DNA of 64,000 bases from assembly GCF_001570565.1 (NCBI RefSeq), contig NZ_BBXE01000020.1, positions 186,001 through 250,000 on the forward strand, written 5' to 3'. How positions within the stretch are numbered: position 1 is the stretch's first letter; each line of letters begins with the position of its first letter. The stretch comes from Herbidospora yilanensis (GTDB taxonomy: Bacteria > Actinomycetota > Actinomycetes > Streptosporangiales > Streptosporangiaceae). The notes below the pieces were generated by a model. It was not told the DNA's origin, did not search any database, and saw only the letters and a list, made by a program, of their open reading frames with translations. Made by a program: the position numbers and the translations under genes. Below are positions 1 to 7,483 of this stretch, one piece after another.

Positions 1-1125
1 GAGAAGCACGCCGACTTCTTCCGGGACTTCCGGGGGGACACGATCCATCCGTCGACGATCCAGGTCCTCGACGAACTGGGGCTGCTGGAGAGGTTCGAGG
101 CCATCCCGCACCGCTCGTTCGAGTACTTCGCCCTCTACACGGGCGAGGAGTTCATCCCGATGGCCGACTTCCGCGGGCTGCCCGGCAGGCACCGGCGGCT
201 GGCGATGGTGCCGCAGTGGGACTTCCTCAGGCTGATCACCACCGCGGCCGGCGAATATCCGAACTTCCGGCTCCTCATGGAGCACAAGGCCGTGGACGTG
301 ATCCGCGAGGGCGACGCGGTCCGCGGGGTCGTGGTGGAGTCGGGCGGCGCCCGCACGGAGATCCGGGCCGCGCTGACCGTGGCGGCCGACGGGCGGCACA
401 GCGATCTGCGCGCCGCCGTCGGGTTCGAGCCGGCCGACATCGGGGCGCCGATGGACGTGTTGTGGTTCCGGCTGCCCCGCCACGACGGGCATCCCGACGA
501 CGTGTTCCTGCGGCCGGGCCGCGGCACGGCGCTGGTGTCGTTCAACCGGGGCGACTACTGGCAGATGGCCTACTTGATCCCGAAGGGCGGGTTCGACGAC
601 CTCAAGGCGGCCGGCCTGGCGAACTTCCGGTCGAGCGTCACCAACCTGCTGCCCTACCTCGACACGAGCGAGGTCACCTTCGACGACGTCCAGCTCCTCA
701 CCGTGGTCGTCGACCGGCTGCCGCGGTGGCATCTGCCGGGGATGCTGGTCATCGGGGACGCCGCGCACGCCATGTCGCCGGTCGGCGGGGTCGGGATCAA
801 CCTGGCGATCCAGGACGCCATCGCGGCCGGGAACCTCCTCGCCGGGCCGCTGGGCCGGGCGCAGCGGAACCGGCGGCCGGTGCTCGATCCCGTGCCGGCT
901 TCTCTCCTGGCGAAACTGCGGCGCCGGCGCTGGTATCCGACGGCCGCGACCCAGGCGATCCAGGTGCAGATCCAGAACCGGATCATCGCCCGCGTCCTCG
1001 CGGGTGACGCCGATGCGGGCTCCATCGGCGCCGCCGCGCGGAGGATCCCCCTGCCGGTACGCCGCCTCCTCGGCCGCGCCATCGGGCTGGGTTTCCGGCC
1101 CGAGCACGTACGCTCATCTCACTGA
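1..1125 (+). CDS. FAD-dependent monooxygenase/oxidoreductase, 3' part
   Basis: Open in frame from base 1 to the TGA at 1123, so the N-terminus with the Rossmann GxGxxG lies outside the window. About 374 residues remain. They look like the class A flavoprotein hydroxylase family (PHBH/UbiH fold), which uses FAD and NAD(P)H to hydroxylate aromatic or polyketide substrates. The second FAD-binding motif is visible as GDAAHAMSP (about bases 757-783), followed by GVGINLAIQDA, where the isoalloxazine ring and ribityl chain bind. An internal DGRHSDLR matches the DG motif that contacts FAD and NAD(P)H. The next gene can start at the base directly after this stop, so the two may be co-transcribed. The substrate cannot be told from sequence. 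Confidence 0.85.
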   Translation, partial: EKHADFFRDFRGDTIHPSTIQVLDELGLLERFEAIPHRSFEYFALYTGEEFIPMADFRGLPGRHRRLAMVPQWDFLRLITTAAGEYPNFRLLMEHKAVDVIREGDAVRGVVVESGGARTEIRAALTVAADGRHSDLRAAVGFEPADIGAPMDVLWFRLPRHDGHPDDVFLRPGRGTALVSFNRGDYWQMAYLIPKGGFDDLKAAGLANFRSSVTNLLPYLDTSEVTFDDVQLLTVVVDRLPRWHLPGMLVIGDAAHAMSPVGGVGINLAIQDAIAAGNLLAGPLGRAQRNRRPVLDPVPASLLAKLRRRRWYPTAATQAIQVQIQNRIIARVLAGDADAGSIGAAARRIPLPVRRLLGRAIGLGFRPEHVRSSH

Positions 1126-1176
1126 ATGGACATGGCAGGCCGGTCCTCGGGACGAGGAACGATAACCTCGTATGTC

Positions 1177-2511
1177 GTGAGCGCACTCAACCTCGACACC
1201 TGGCGTGACCTGCCCGCCGCCCAGCAGCCCGAGTGGCCCGACCGCGGCGCGCTCGACGATGTGGTCACCGAGTTGCGCGGGTTGCCGCCGCTGGTCTTCG
1301 CCGGGGAGTGCGACCGGCTGAAAGACGAGCTGGCGGCGGTCGCGCGCGGCGAGGCGTTCGTCCTGCAGGGTGGTGACTGCGCCGAGACGTTCGCCGGCGC
1401 CACCGCCGACAACGTCCGCAACAAGATCAAGACGCTGCTCCAGATGGCGATCGTGCTGACCTACGCCGGGCGGGTGCCCGTCGTCAAGATCGGCCGGCTC
1501 GCCGGGCAGTTCGCCAAGCCGCGGTCGAAGAACACCGAGACCCGCGACGGCGTCGAACTGCCGGCCTACCGGGGCGACATGGTCAACGGCTTCGAGTTCA
1601 CCGAGGCCTCGCGGGTGCCCGACCCGGGCCGTCTCCTGCGGGCCTACCACTCCTCGGCGGTGACGCTGAACCTGGCGCGGGCCTTCACCAAGGGCGGCTA
1701 CGCCGACCTGCGGCAGGTCCACGCCTGGAACCAGGACTTCGTGGCCGGTTCCCCGGCCGGTCAGCGCTACGAGCGGCTGGCCCGGGAGATCGACCAGGCG
1801 CTGGCCTTCATGTCGGCGTGCGGCGCGGAGCCCGCGGAGTTCCACACGGTCGAGTTCTACTCCTCCCACGAGGCCCTGATCCTCGACTACGACCACGCGA
1901 TGACCCGCATCGACAGCCGCACGGGTCTGCCCTACGACGTCTCGGCCCACATGGTCTGGATCGGCGAGCGCACCCGCCAGCTCGACCACGCCCACGTCGA
2001 GTTCTTCAGCAAGATCCGCAACCCGATCGGGGTCAAGCTGGGCCCGGCCACGACCGCCGACGAGGCGCTGACGCTGGTCGAGAAGCTCAACCCGTCCAAC
2101 GAGCCGGGCCGGCTGACCTTCATCAGCCGCATGGGCGCGGGGAAGGTCCGCGACGCCCTGCCGCCGCTGGTCGAGAAGGTGACCGCGAGCGGCGCCGTGG
2201 TGACGTGGATCTGCGACCCGATGCACGGCAACACCTTCGAGGCGAGCGGCGGCTTCAAGACCCGGCGCCTCGACGACGTCCTCGACGAGGTGACCGGCTT
2301 CTTCGAGGTCCACCGCGCGCTGGGCACCCACCCCGGCGGCATCCACATCGAGTTCACCGGCGACGACGTGACCGAGTGCGTCGGCGGCGGCCACCAGATC
2401 CTCGAAGAAGACCTGGCGCTGCGCTACGAGACGGCCTGCGACCCCCGGCTGAACCGGTCGCAGTCGCTCGACCTGGCGTTCCGGGTGGCGGAGCTCTACC
2501 GGGGCGACTGA
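1177..2511 (+). CDS. aroG: Class II 3-deoxy-7-phosphoheptulonate (DAHP) synthase
   Basis: Condenses phosphoenolpyruvate and erythrose 4-phosphate, the first step of the shikimate pathway. The protein is plant/actinobacterial type II, about 444 residues, the usual family length. Recognisable motifs are QGGDCAE (metal-binding Cys), KIGRLAGQFAKPRS, RDGVELPAYRGD, SSHEAL and WICDPMHGNT (metal and substrate ligands). I chose the GTG at 1177 because the homologous start begins just before TWRDLPAAQQPEWPD. An in-frame ATG at 1126 directly follows the previous stop and would add 17 residues, so it remains possible. A strong intrinsic terminator follows at 2525. The paralogue or partner chorismate mutase is not in this window. 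Confidence 0.95.
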   Translation: MSALNLDTWRDLPAAQQPEWPDRGALDDVVTELRGLPPLVFAGECDRLKDELAAVARGEAFVLQGGDCAETFAGATADNVRNKIKTLLQMAIVLTYAGRVPVVKIGRLAGQFAKPRSKNTETRDGVELPAYRGDMVNGFEFTEASRVPDPGRLLRAYHSSAVTLNLARAFTKGGYADLRQVHAWNQDFVAGSPAGQRYERLAREIDQALAFMSACGAEPAEFHTVEFYSSHEALILDYDHAMTRIDSRTGLPYDVSAHMVWIGERTRQLDHAHVEFFSKIRNPIGVKLGPATTADEALTLVEKLNPSNEPGRLTFISRMGAGKVRDALPPLVEKVTASGAVVTWICDPMHGNTFEASGGFKTRRLDDVLDEVTGFFEVHRALGTHPGGIHIEFTGDDVTECVGGGHQILEEDLALRYETACDPRLNRSQSLDLAFRVAELYRGD

Positions 2512-2524
2512 CCCGGCGAACGCG

Positions 2525-2551
2525 AAAGGCCCCCGGATCGGGGGCCTTTTT
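2525..2551 (+). terminator. Intrinsic terminator after aroG
   Basis: Ten-base perfect stem AAAGGCCCCC / GGGGGCCTTT with the loop GGATC, running into five T. It lies 13 bases after the aroG stop and between convergent genes. The A-run on the left arm means it can also stop trxA transcripts on the other strand. Confidence 0.9.
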
Positions 2552-2563
2552 CGGCTGGCCGGA

Positions 2564-2929
2564 CTAGTTCTTGTTGATCTCCGCGCTGATCTCGGCCCGG
2601 ATGGCGTCCATGTCGAGGGCGCGCACCTGAGTGATCAGGTCGTCGAGTGCGGGGGCGGGGAGGGCGCCGGGCTGGGCGAAGACCACGATGCCGTCACGGA
2701 TGGCCATGATGGTCGGGATCGCGGTGATGTCGAACCCCTGGGCCAGGGCGGGCTGGGCCTCGGTGTCGATCTTGCCGAACTTGATGTCGTCGTGCTTGGC
2801 CGACGCCTTCTCGAAGATCGGGCCGAACGACTTGCACGGCCCGCACCACTCCGCCCAGAAGTCGAGCAGGACGATGCCGTCGTCGGCGATCTCGTTGAAG
2901 TTGCTCTCGGTTACCTCGATGGTCGCCAC
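2564..2929 (-). CDS. trxA: Thioredoxin
   Basis: A 121-residue thioredoxin that reduces cytoplasmic protein disulfides. The redox site WCGPCK is near residue 30, preceded by LLDFWAEW, and the cis-proline motif is TAIPT. The GTG at 2929 is preferred over an ATG at 2983 because it has AAAGGAG six bases upstream and gives the standard length starting VATIEVTESNF. The C-terminus carries an extra tail of about 12 residues (AEISAEINKN). It converges on aroG and shares the terminator between them. No thioredoxin reductase is adjacent, so this is probably an accessory thioredoxin. Confidence 0.93.
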   Translation of the reverse strand: MATIEVTESNFNEIADDGIVLLDFWAEWCGPCKSFGPIFEKASAKHDDIKFGKIDTEAQPALAQGFDITAIPTIMAIRDGIVVFAQPGALPAPALDDLITQVRALDMDAIRAEISAEINKN

Positions 2930-3058
2930 TCGCGACTCCTTTCCTCTCGGGGTGCAACCCGATTGGGCCCCACCGCATTCCAAGGCCTATCACGCCGGTC
3001 AGGTTGCCCGGTCGCACCCATGGGTACGTCCCGCGTCCCGACGACGGCAGGAGACTCC

Positions 3059-3148
3059 ATGATCCCCGGTTGTGGCTCGTGCAACTGCACGGACGAGATC
3101 CTCAGCACCCTCCGTCCACCCCGTATCACCCAGTTGAGCACCGAATAA
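3059..3148 (+). CDS. Predicted 29-residue Cys-rich small protein
   Basis: A small ORF in the otherwise empty stretch 2930-3255. It has AGGAG (3049-3053) five bases before the ATG, and a strong hairpin begins four bases after its stop, which together look like a complete tiny transcription unit. The peptide starts MIPGCGSCNC, with three Cys in a C-x2-C-x-C arrangement, and ends ITQLSTE. There is no membrane segment. No RiPP-modifying enzyme lies next to it. Options are a metal-binding micro-protein, a Cys-sensing leader peptide, or a chance ORF. I do not recognise the family. Confidence 0.45.
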   Translation: MIPGCGSCNCTDEILSTLRPPRITQLSTE

Positions 3149-3152
3149 TGCG

Positions 3153-3184
3153 AACGGCCCCGGTATGTCATACCGGGGCCGTTT
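3153..3184 (+). terminator. Strong hairpin, terminator or attenuator
   Basis: A nearly perfect palindrome of two 15-base arms (AACGGCCCCGGTATG / CATACCGGGGCCGTT) separated by one base and followed by a short T stretch (TTT). It sits between the 29-codon ORF and the pentapeptide-repeat gene 70 bases downstream, so it would end the small transcript or control read-through. Confidence 0.7.
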
Positions 3185-3255
3185 CTGGGGTGGCATCGAC
3201 GACACATTTGACAGGTGTTTCCCAAGCGGCGCGATTTATGGGTAATTCTTTTGGC

Positions 3256-4464
3256 ATGAGGCAACTCCTTTCCTGGAGCACCTGCGCCACGAGCGCCGAT
3301 TGTGTAGGGGTGACGCGGCAGCCGTACAACCGCTGCCTGACCCACCTGGAAGCCGAAGAACTGGAAGCCCACCTCGCCACGCTGACGCCGGGGCAGCCCC
3401 TCGACCTGCGCGGCACGACCGTCCCCGCCGGGTTGCTCGACCGGATTCTCGCCGCGATGGAGAACATCGTCGGCCGGGCCCGGTTCGACCAGGCCGTGTT
3501 CTGCTCCCCCGCCCGTTTCGGCGACGTCACCTTCAATGGCGACGCGTCGTTCGACGAAGCCCGATTCGACGCGCTCGCCTCGTTCTTCAACACCCATTTC
3601 AGGGGAAATGTCTCATTTCAAGGCGTGCGTTTCGGCCGGGAGATCTCCCTGTACGGCTCCCGCGTGCGCGGCCACCTCTCGATGGACGAGTGCGCCGTCG
3701 CCAGTGACGCCCTCTTCGGCGAGGCCTGCTTCGGCTCGGCGTCGTTCCGCCAGGCCGAGTTCCACGGGTTCAGCTCCTTCGACCAGGCCAGGTTCCAGGG
3801 CGACGCGACCTTCCGCGGGGCCCGGTTCTCGCGTCCGGTGTCGTTCCTGAAGACCGCGTTCGAGGGCGCGGCCGGGTTCCAGTCGGTCAGGTTCGGGGCG
3901 AAGGCGTTCCTGGCCCCCGCCACGGTGGGCCGCCACCTGGCGCTCACCCAGGCCAGGGCCTCCGGCCCGGTCGAGCTCCACGTCACGGGGTGTCCGGTCG
4001 ACCTGTCGGAGGCGCGGGTGCTCGGCCGCCTGACCGTGCGCGCGGGCGACGCCGACCTCGACCTGACCGGCCTGACCAGCCGCGGCCGGTCGAAGATCGG
4101 GCGCAGGGGCGGCCCGATCAGGGTCCTGTCGATCGCCGGCCTCGACGCCGACGACCTGACCATCGAGGGCGCCGACCTGACCCACTGCCACCTGCCGGGG
4201 GCGGTGAACGCCGACCGGCTGCGGCTGCGCGACTGCGTGTTCGCGGCCAGCCCCGGTGGCCGCCGGCAACTCCGGTTCAGCTGGCCGCCCCTGCGGCACA
4301 CCTTCTTCAGCCGTCTCTCGTGGGTGGCGCTGCTGGTCCTGGTGGCGGTGGCGGCGGTGTTGTGGTCGTCCACCCCCCAGCAGCAGAACCGGCACCCCCG
4401 CCCGTCGGTGACGCAGGGCGGGACGTGGGCCCACTCGTCGGGGACGGATCAGGGTTCGCCCTGA
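3256..4464 (+). CDS. Membrane-anchored pentapeptide-repeat protein
   Basis: About 402 residues. The N-terminus has a Cys cluster, W-x-TC-x5-C-x8-C followed by LTHL, typical of an actinobacterial family and possibly zinc-binding. Residues of roughly 60-270 are pentapeptide-like repeats, many of the form A-x-F (ARFDQAVF, FGDVTFNGDASF, AEFHGFSSF, ARFQGDATF), which fold as a right-handed beta-helix. A single hydrophobic helix (LSWVALLVLVAVAAVLW) near residue 355 is followed by a 30-residue polar tail, so the protein is probably tethered to the membrane by its C-terminus. The start is uncertain: ATG 3256 keeps the Cys cluster, ATG 3238 would add six residues, and neither has a clear Shine-Dalgarno. 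Function unknown. Confidence 0.8.
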   Translation: MRQLLSWSTCATSADCVGVTRQPYNRCLTHLEAEELEAHLATLTPGQPLDLRGTTVPAGLLDRILAAMENIVGRARFDQAVFCSPARFGDVTFNGDASFDEARFDALASFFNTHFRGNVSFQGVRFGREISLYGSRVRGHLSMDECAVASDALFGEACFGSASFRQAEFHGFSSFDQARFQGDATFRGARFSRPVSFLKTAFEGAAGFQSVRFGAKAFLAPATVGRHLALTQARASGPVELHVTGCPVDLSEARVLGRLTVRAGDADLDLTGLTSRGRSKIGRRGGPIRVLSIAGLDADDLTIEGADLTHCHLPGAVNADRLRLRDCVFAASPGGRRQLRFSWPPLRHTFFSRLSWVALLVLVAVAAVLWSSTPQQQNRHPRPSVTQGGTWAHSSGTDQGSP

Positions 4465-4491
4465 TGTGACACTCGCGGGGTCCCCCATAAT
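4463..4491 (+). promoter_or_regulatory. Possible promoter of the HAAS-domain gene
   Basis: CATAAT at 4486-4491 resembles a -10 box, with GATGTG or TGTGAC 15-17 bases upstream as a weak -35. The start codon at 4505 lies 13 bases after the -10, so the transcript would be nearly leaderless, which agrees with the lack of a Shine-Dalgarno there. Prediction from sequence only. Confidence 0.3.
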
Positions 4492-4504
4492 CTGACGAAC
4501 GACC

Positions 4505-5185
4505 ATGGACACCGCATTCGAGACGGCCGTCGTCGACGACTACGTCGGCGCGCTGGCCAAGACGCTCCGGGGGCCCCGGCGGGCCAGACGCGATCTCCTC
4601 GCCGAGGCCCGCGACGGCCTGTACGACGCGGCCGAGGCCTACGCCGAGGAGGGCCTGCCCCCGGGAGAGGCGCAGGCCCGCGCGGTGGCCGACTTCGGCC
4701 CGGTCGCCGAGGTGGCGCCGGGGTTCCAGGAGGAGCTGACGGCGGCGCAGAGCCGCCGGACGGCGGCGCTGCTGTTCCTCAGCACCCCCGGGGTGGCGCT
4801 GATGTGGGGTGTGTTGTGGCAGATCTTCCCGGCCGGCTTCGACGTGGCGAAACCCGCCTGGTTCGAGGTGGTGGCCCGGTCGGTCGACCTCATCCAGATG
4901 GCGACCGGCCTGGTGGGCGCGGCGGTGCTGCTGCGCCTGCGCCGCACCCGCCGCTCCCGCCCGCTGGCCCGGCTGCTGGGCCTGCTGGTGTGGCTCCAGG
5001 CGCCGCTGATGGCGGCGCTGTGCGGAACGCTGATGGTCTCGGCGGGGCTGGCGCTGTCGGCGTTCCCCGGCTATCTCCCCGGCCAGGTGGCCACGTGGAT
5101 CAGCCTCGCCTTCTGGACCTGGCAACTCTGGAGCGCGGCCCGCTGCCTCAGGTCGGCGGGTCAGGTTCCCGCCCTGTCTCGCTGA
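4505..5185 (+). CDS. HAAS / permease-prefix domain membrane protein
   Basis: 226 residues. The N-terminal 75 residues are the helical HAAS (permease prefix domain 1) module: conserved DLLAEARDGLYDAAEAY followed by EEGLPPGEAQARAVADFG. This module commonly occurs with PadR regulators and links them to membrane proteins. Four or five hydrophobic segments follow (around residues 88-105, 130-143, 158-180 and 190-212). A PadR gene ends 15 bases away on the opposite strand, the usual partner although here convergent. Likely role: membrane part of a PadR-linked stress or envelope response, inferred from context. Confidence 0.75.
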   Translation: MDTAFETAVVDDYVGALAKTLRGPRRARRDLLAEARDGLYDAAEAYAEEGLPPGEAQARAVADFGPVAEVAPGFQEELTAAQSRRTAALLFLSTPGVALMWGVLWQIFPAGFDVAKPAWFEVVARSVDLIQMATGLVGAAVLLRLRRTRRSRPLARLLGLLVWLQAPLMAALCGTLMVSAGLALSAFPGYLPGQVATWISLAFWTWQLWSAARCLRSAGQVPALSR

Positions 5186-5200
5186 CGTCGCGCCGACCGT

Positions 5201-5524
5201 TCACGTCTGCGGGTCCAGCACCCGCCCGATCACGCTCGTGAAGCTGGTCCAGGCGGTGCGTTCGCCCGCGAGCTCCGCCCGGCCCGATTCGGTCAGCCGG
5301 TAAGTGCGGCGTTTGCGGCCGCCGACGGTCGCCCACTCGCTGGCCAGGAAGCCGGCCCGCTCCAGGCGTCGCAACGCTGGGTAAACAGTACCCGTCGGCA
5401 CGTCGAGGGCGCCGCCGGACCGCTCCCGCAGGGCTTCGATGATCGCGTAGCCGTGGAGGGGTTCGTGCTCCACCACGGACAGGAGAAGGGCGTCCATATG
5501 CCCACGGAGCGCGTCGGGGTTCAC
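5201..5524 (-). CDS. PadR family transcriptional regulator
   Basis: 107 residues, the short PadR type: one winged helix with the signature LHGYAIIEAL and TGTVYPALRRLERAGFL, and wing residues GGRKRRTYRLTESG. The start is the GTG at 5524; an internal Met ten residues in is another option. It is transcribed divergently from cydA, and the 80-base gap between them contains ATGT/ACAT-type palindromes, the class of site PadR proteins bind. It probably represses itself and the cyd operon, and may also act with the adjacent HAAS protein. Ligand unknown. Confidence 0.88.
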   Translation of the reverse strand: MNPDALRGHMDALLLSVVEHEPLHGYAIIEALRERSGGALDVPTGTVYPALRRLERAGFLASEWATVGGRKRRTYRLTESGRAELAGERTAWTSFTSVIGRVLDPQT

Positions 5525-5547
5525 GTGTTCACCTTAACCGTGTGCGG

Positions 5548-5592
5548 CATGTAGCCAGTCTACATGTAGGCTCTCTATATGTAGCCAGACAT
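5548..5592. promoter_or_regulatory. PadR-type operator between padR and cydA
   Basis: Two related sites. 5548-5566 reads CATGTAGCCAGTCTACATG, a perfect seven-base inverted repeat with a five-base spacer. 5579-5592 reads ATGTAGCCAGACAT, repeating the same ATGTAGCCAG core 30 bases on. TACATGTA at 5561-5568 is a further palindrome. Known PadR sites follow the ATGT-N-ACAT pattern. The second site ends directly before the AAGGAG ribosome site of cydA (5593-5598), so binding would block cyd expression. Confidence 0.7.
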
Positions 5593-5604
5593 AAGGAGCC
5601 TTCC

Positions 5605-6771
5605 ATGGACGTCCTCGACCTGGCCCGGTTGCAGTTCGCGGTGACGGGGAGCCTGCATTTCCTGTTCGTCGTGCTCACGCTGGGCCTGGCCCCCCTTGTG
5701 GCGATCATGCACACCCGATACGCCCGCACCGGCACCACCCTCGACGAGCGCATGACGCGCTTCTGGGGGCAGATCTACGTGACGAACTACGCGCTCGGCA
5801 TCGTCACCGGCATCGTGATGGAGTTCCAGTTCGGGCTGAGCTGGAGCGGCCTGACCCACTACGCAGGCGACGTCTTCGGCGCGCCGCTGGCGCTGGAGAC
5901 GCTGATCGCGTTCTTCCTGGAGTCCACGTTCCTCGGCCTGTGGATCTTCGGCTGGCACCGGCTGCCCAAGTGGCTGCACGTCGCGACGATCTGGCTGGTC
6001 ACGATCACCGCCTACGCGTCCGCCTTCTGGATCATGGTGGCCAACTCGTTCCTCCAGCACCCGGCCGGAGCGGTGCGCGACGGCGACGTGCTGCGGCTCG
6101 ACGACTTCGGGGCGCTGCTGACCAACCCGTCGTTGTCGATGGCGCTGCCCCACGTGTTGTCGGCCGGCCTGACCGTGGGCGGTTTCGTGGTGATGGGCGC
6201 GAGCGCCTACCACCTGTTCCGGAAGACCTCCGACCAGGAGTTGTTCTCCCGGTCGTTGCGGATGGGCATCTGGACCGCGTTCGTCGGCACCATGATGGTG
6301 GTGGGCTTCGGGTTCGCCCAGTTCGGGCCGGTGACCAGCGTCCAGCCCGACAAGTTCACCGACCGGCCGCTGGCCGCGCTGGGCCTCGGTTTCATGATCC
6401 TGCTGGGGCACCTGCTCCAGCTCATCGCCCTCCTGCTGGTCGTCGTGGTCAAGTGGGCGCCGCGCTGGCGGTTCCTCCACCCGCTGATCGTGCTGGTCAC
6501 CCCGCTCCCGTTCGTCGCGGCCATCCTCGGGTGGATCGCCCGGGAGGAGGGCCGCCAGCCCTGGATGATCTGGGAGCGGCTGAAGGTCGCCGACGCCCTC
6601 ACCCCCGGGCTGACCCAGGCCCAGATCACGTTGTCGTTCGCGGGGTTCGTCGGCGTGCTGACGCTGCTGGCGGTCGCCGACTACGTGCTGATCTCCCGGA
6701 TCGTCCGGCGGGGTCCCGACGAGATCGCGCTGGGCGAGAAGCCCGCGCCCGCCCCCGCGCTGACGTTCTAG
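5605..6771 (+). CDS. cydA: Cytochrome bd quinol oxidase subunit I
   Basis: 388 residues, membrane. CydA binds hemes b558, b595 and d and oxidises quinol, reducing O2 without pumping protons. The conserved N-terminus ARLQFAVTGSLHFLFV holds the heme-ligand His18, and the Q-loop end motif GRQPW is present. It is shorter than E. coli CydA (about 520) because the Q-loop is the short form. The start is ATG 5605, with AAGGAG six bases upstream and the PadR-like operator in front. First gene of cydABDC; cydB follows after nine bases. Terminal oxidase for low-oxygen or stress respiration. Confidence 0.95.
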   Translation: MDVLDLARLQFAVTGSLHFLFVVLTLGLAPLVAIMHTRYARTGTTLDERMTRFWGQIYVTNYALGIVTGIVMEFQFGLSWSGLTHYAGDVFGAPLALETLIAFFLESTFLGLWIFGWHRLPKWLHVATIWLVTITAYASAFWIMVANSFLQHPAGAVRDGDVLRLDDFGALLTNPSLSMALPHVLSAGLTVGGFVVMGASAYHLFRKTSDQELFSRSLRMGIWTAFVGTMMVVGFGFAQFGPVTSVQPDKFTDRPLAALGLGFMILLGHLLQLIALLLVVVVKWAPRWRFLHPLIVLVTPLPFVAAILGWIAREEGRQPWMIWERLKVADALTPGLTQAQITLSFAGFVGVLTLLAVADYVLISRIVRRGPDEIALGEKPAPAPALTF

Positions 6772-6780
6772 GAGCGACTG

Positions 6781-7473
6781 ATGGAGATCCTGTGGTTCGG
6801 CGCGCTCGCGCTGCTGGTGGCCGGTTACTTCGCCCTGGAGGGGTTCGACCTCGGCGTCGGCCTGCTGCTGCCCGTCACCGCCGACCGCGACCGGGCGATC
6901 GGCGCCGTCGGCCCGTTCGTGCTGGCCAACGAGGTGTGGCTGATCGCCGCCGCGGGCGTGTTGTTCGGCGCGTTCCCCGCCTGTGAGTACGCCCTGAGCG
7001 CCAACTACACCGCCGTGGTGCTGCTGCTGGTCTCGTGGGTGGTGCGCGACGCGGGCCTGTGGTTCCGCCGCCGCCTCTTCACCCGCGCCTTCTGGGAGTG
7101 GCTCATCACCCTCGGGTCGCTCGGCGTCTGCCTGGCCTGGGGCCTGCTCCTGGCCGGCCTGGCCGGGTTCTCGTTCCCGTTCGGGCTCCTGTACGGCCTC
7201 CTCATCGCCGCACTGTTCGTGATGCACGGCCGGAGGTTCCTCGACTGGCGGCTGACCGGCGTCGGGACGCCGCTGGTCACCGGAGCCCTGGCGGCCGTGC
7301 CGGCGCTGGTGCCGCTGGCCGGGATGGCGGGCGCGGTCATCGGCAACGCGGCCCCGTCGGCGACCCTGACGGTGCTGACGTTTATGGTGTTGCCGTTCGT
7401 CCCGGTCATGGCCGGGGCGCAGATCTGGGTGTGGAAGGCCTTCGGCAAGGGGCCGGTCCCCGCCTACTTCTGA
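6781..7473 (+). CDS. cydB: Cytochrome bd oxidase subunit II, short form
   Basis: 230 residues against about 330-380 for typical CydB. The start is normal (FALEGFDLGVGLLLP, then GPFVLANEVWLIAA), and the last 35 residues resemble the normal C-terminal helix and tail (LTVLTFMVLPFVPVMAGAQIWVW). About 100 residues from the middle to late part are absent, equal to two or three helices. No frameshift is visible, so this is a clean shortening that may be natural in this lineage. It pairs with CydA in the membrane; CydB does not carry the catalytic hemes, so activity could survive. Coding density and composition match the neighbours. Confidence 0.85.
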   Translation: MEILWFGALALLVAGYFALEGFDLGVGLLLPVTADRDRAIGAVGPFVLANEVWLIAAAGVLFGAFPACEYALSANYTAVVLLLVSWVVRDAGLWFRRRLFTRAFWEWLITLGSLGVCLAWGLLLAGLAGFSFPFGLLYGLLIAALFVMHGRRFLDWRLTGVGTPLVTGALAAVPALVPLAGMAGAVIGNAAPSATLTVLTFMVLPFVPVMAGAQIWVWKAFGKGPVPAYF

Positions 7474-7483
7474 GGGGGGCTCG

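Noticed and set aside
3004-3255. Extension of the pentapeptide-repeat protein upstream to 3004
   Set aside because: The extension would cover the 29-codon ORF and the strong hairpin, has no ribosome site and no family similarity.
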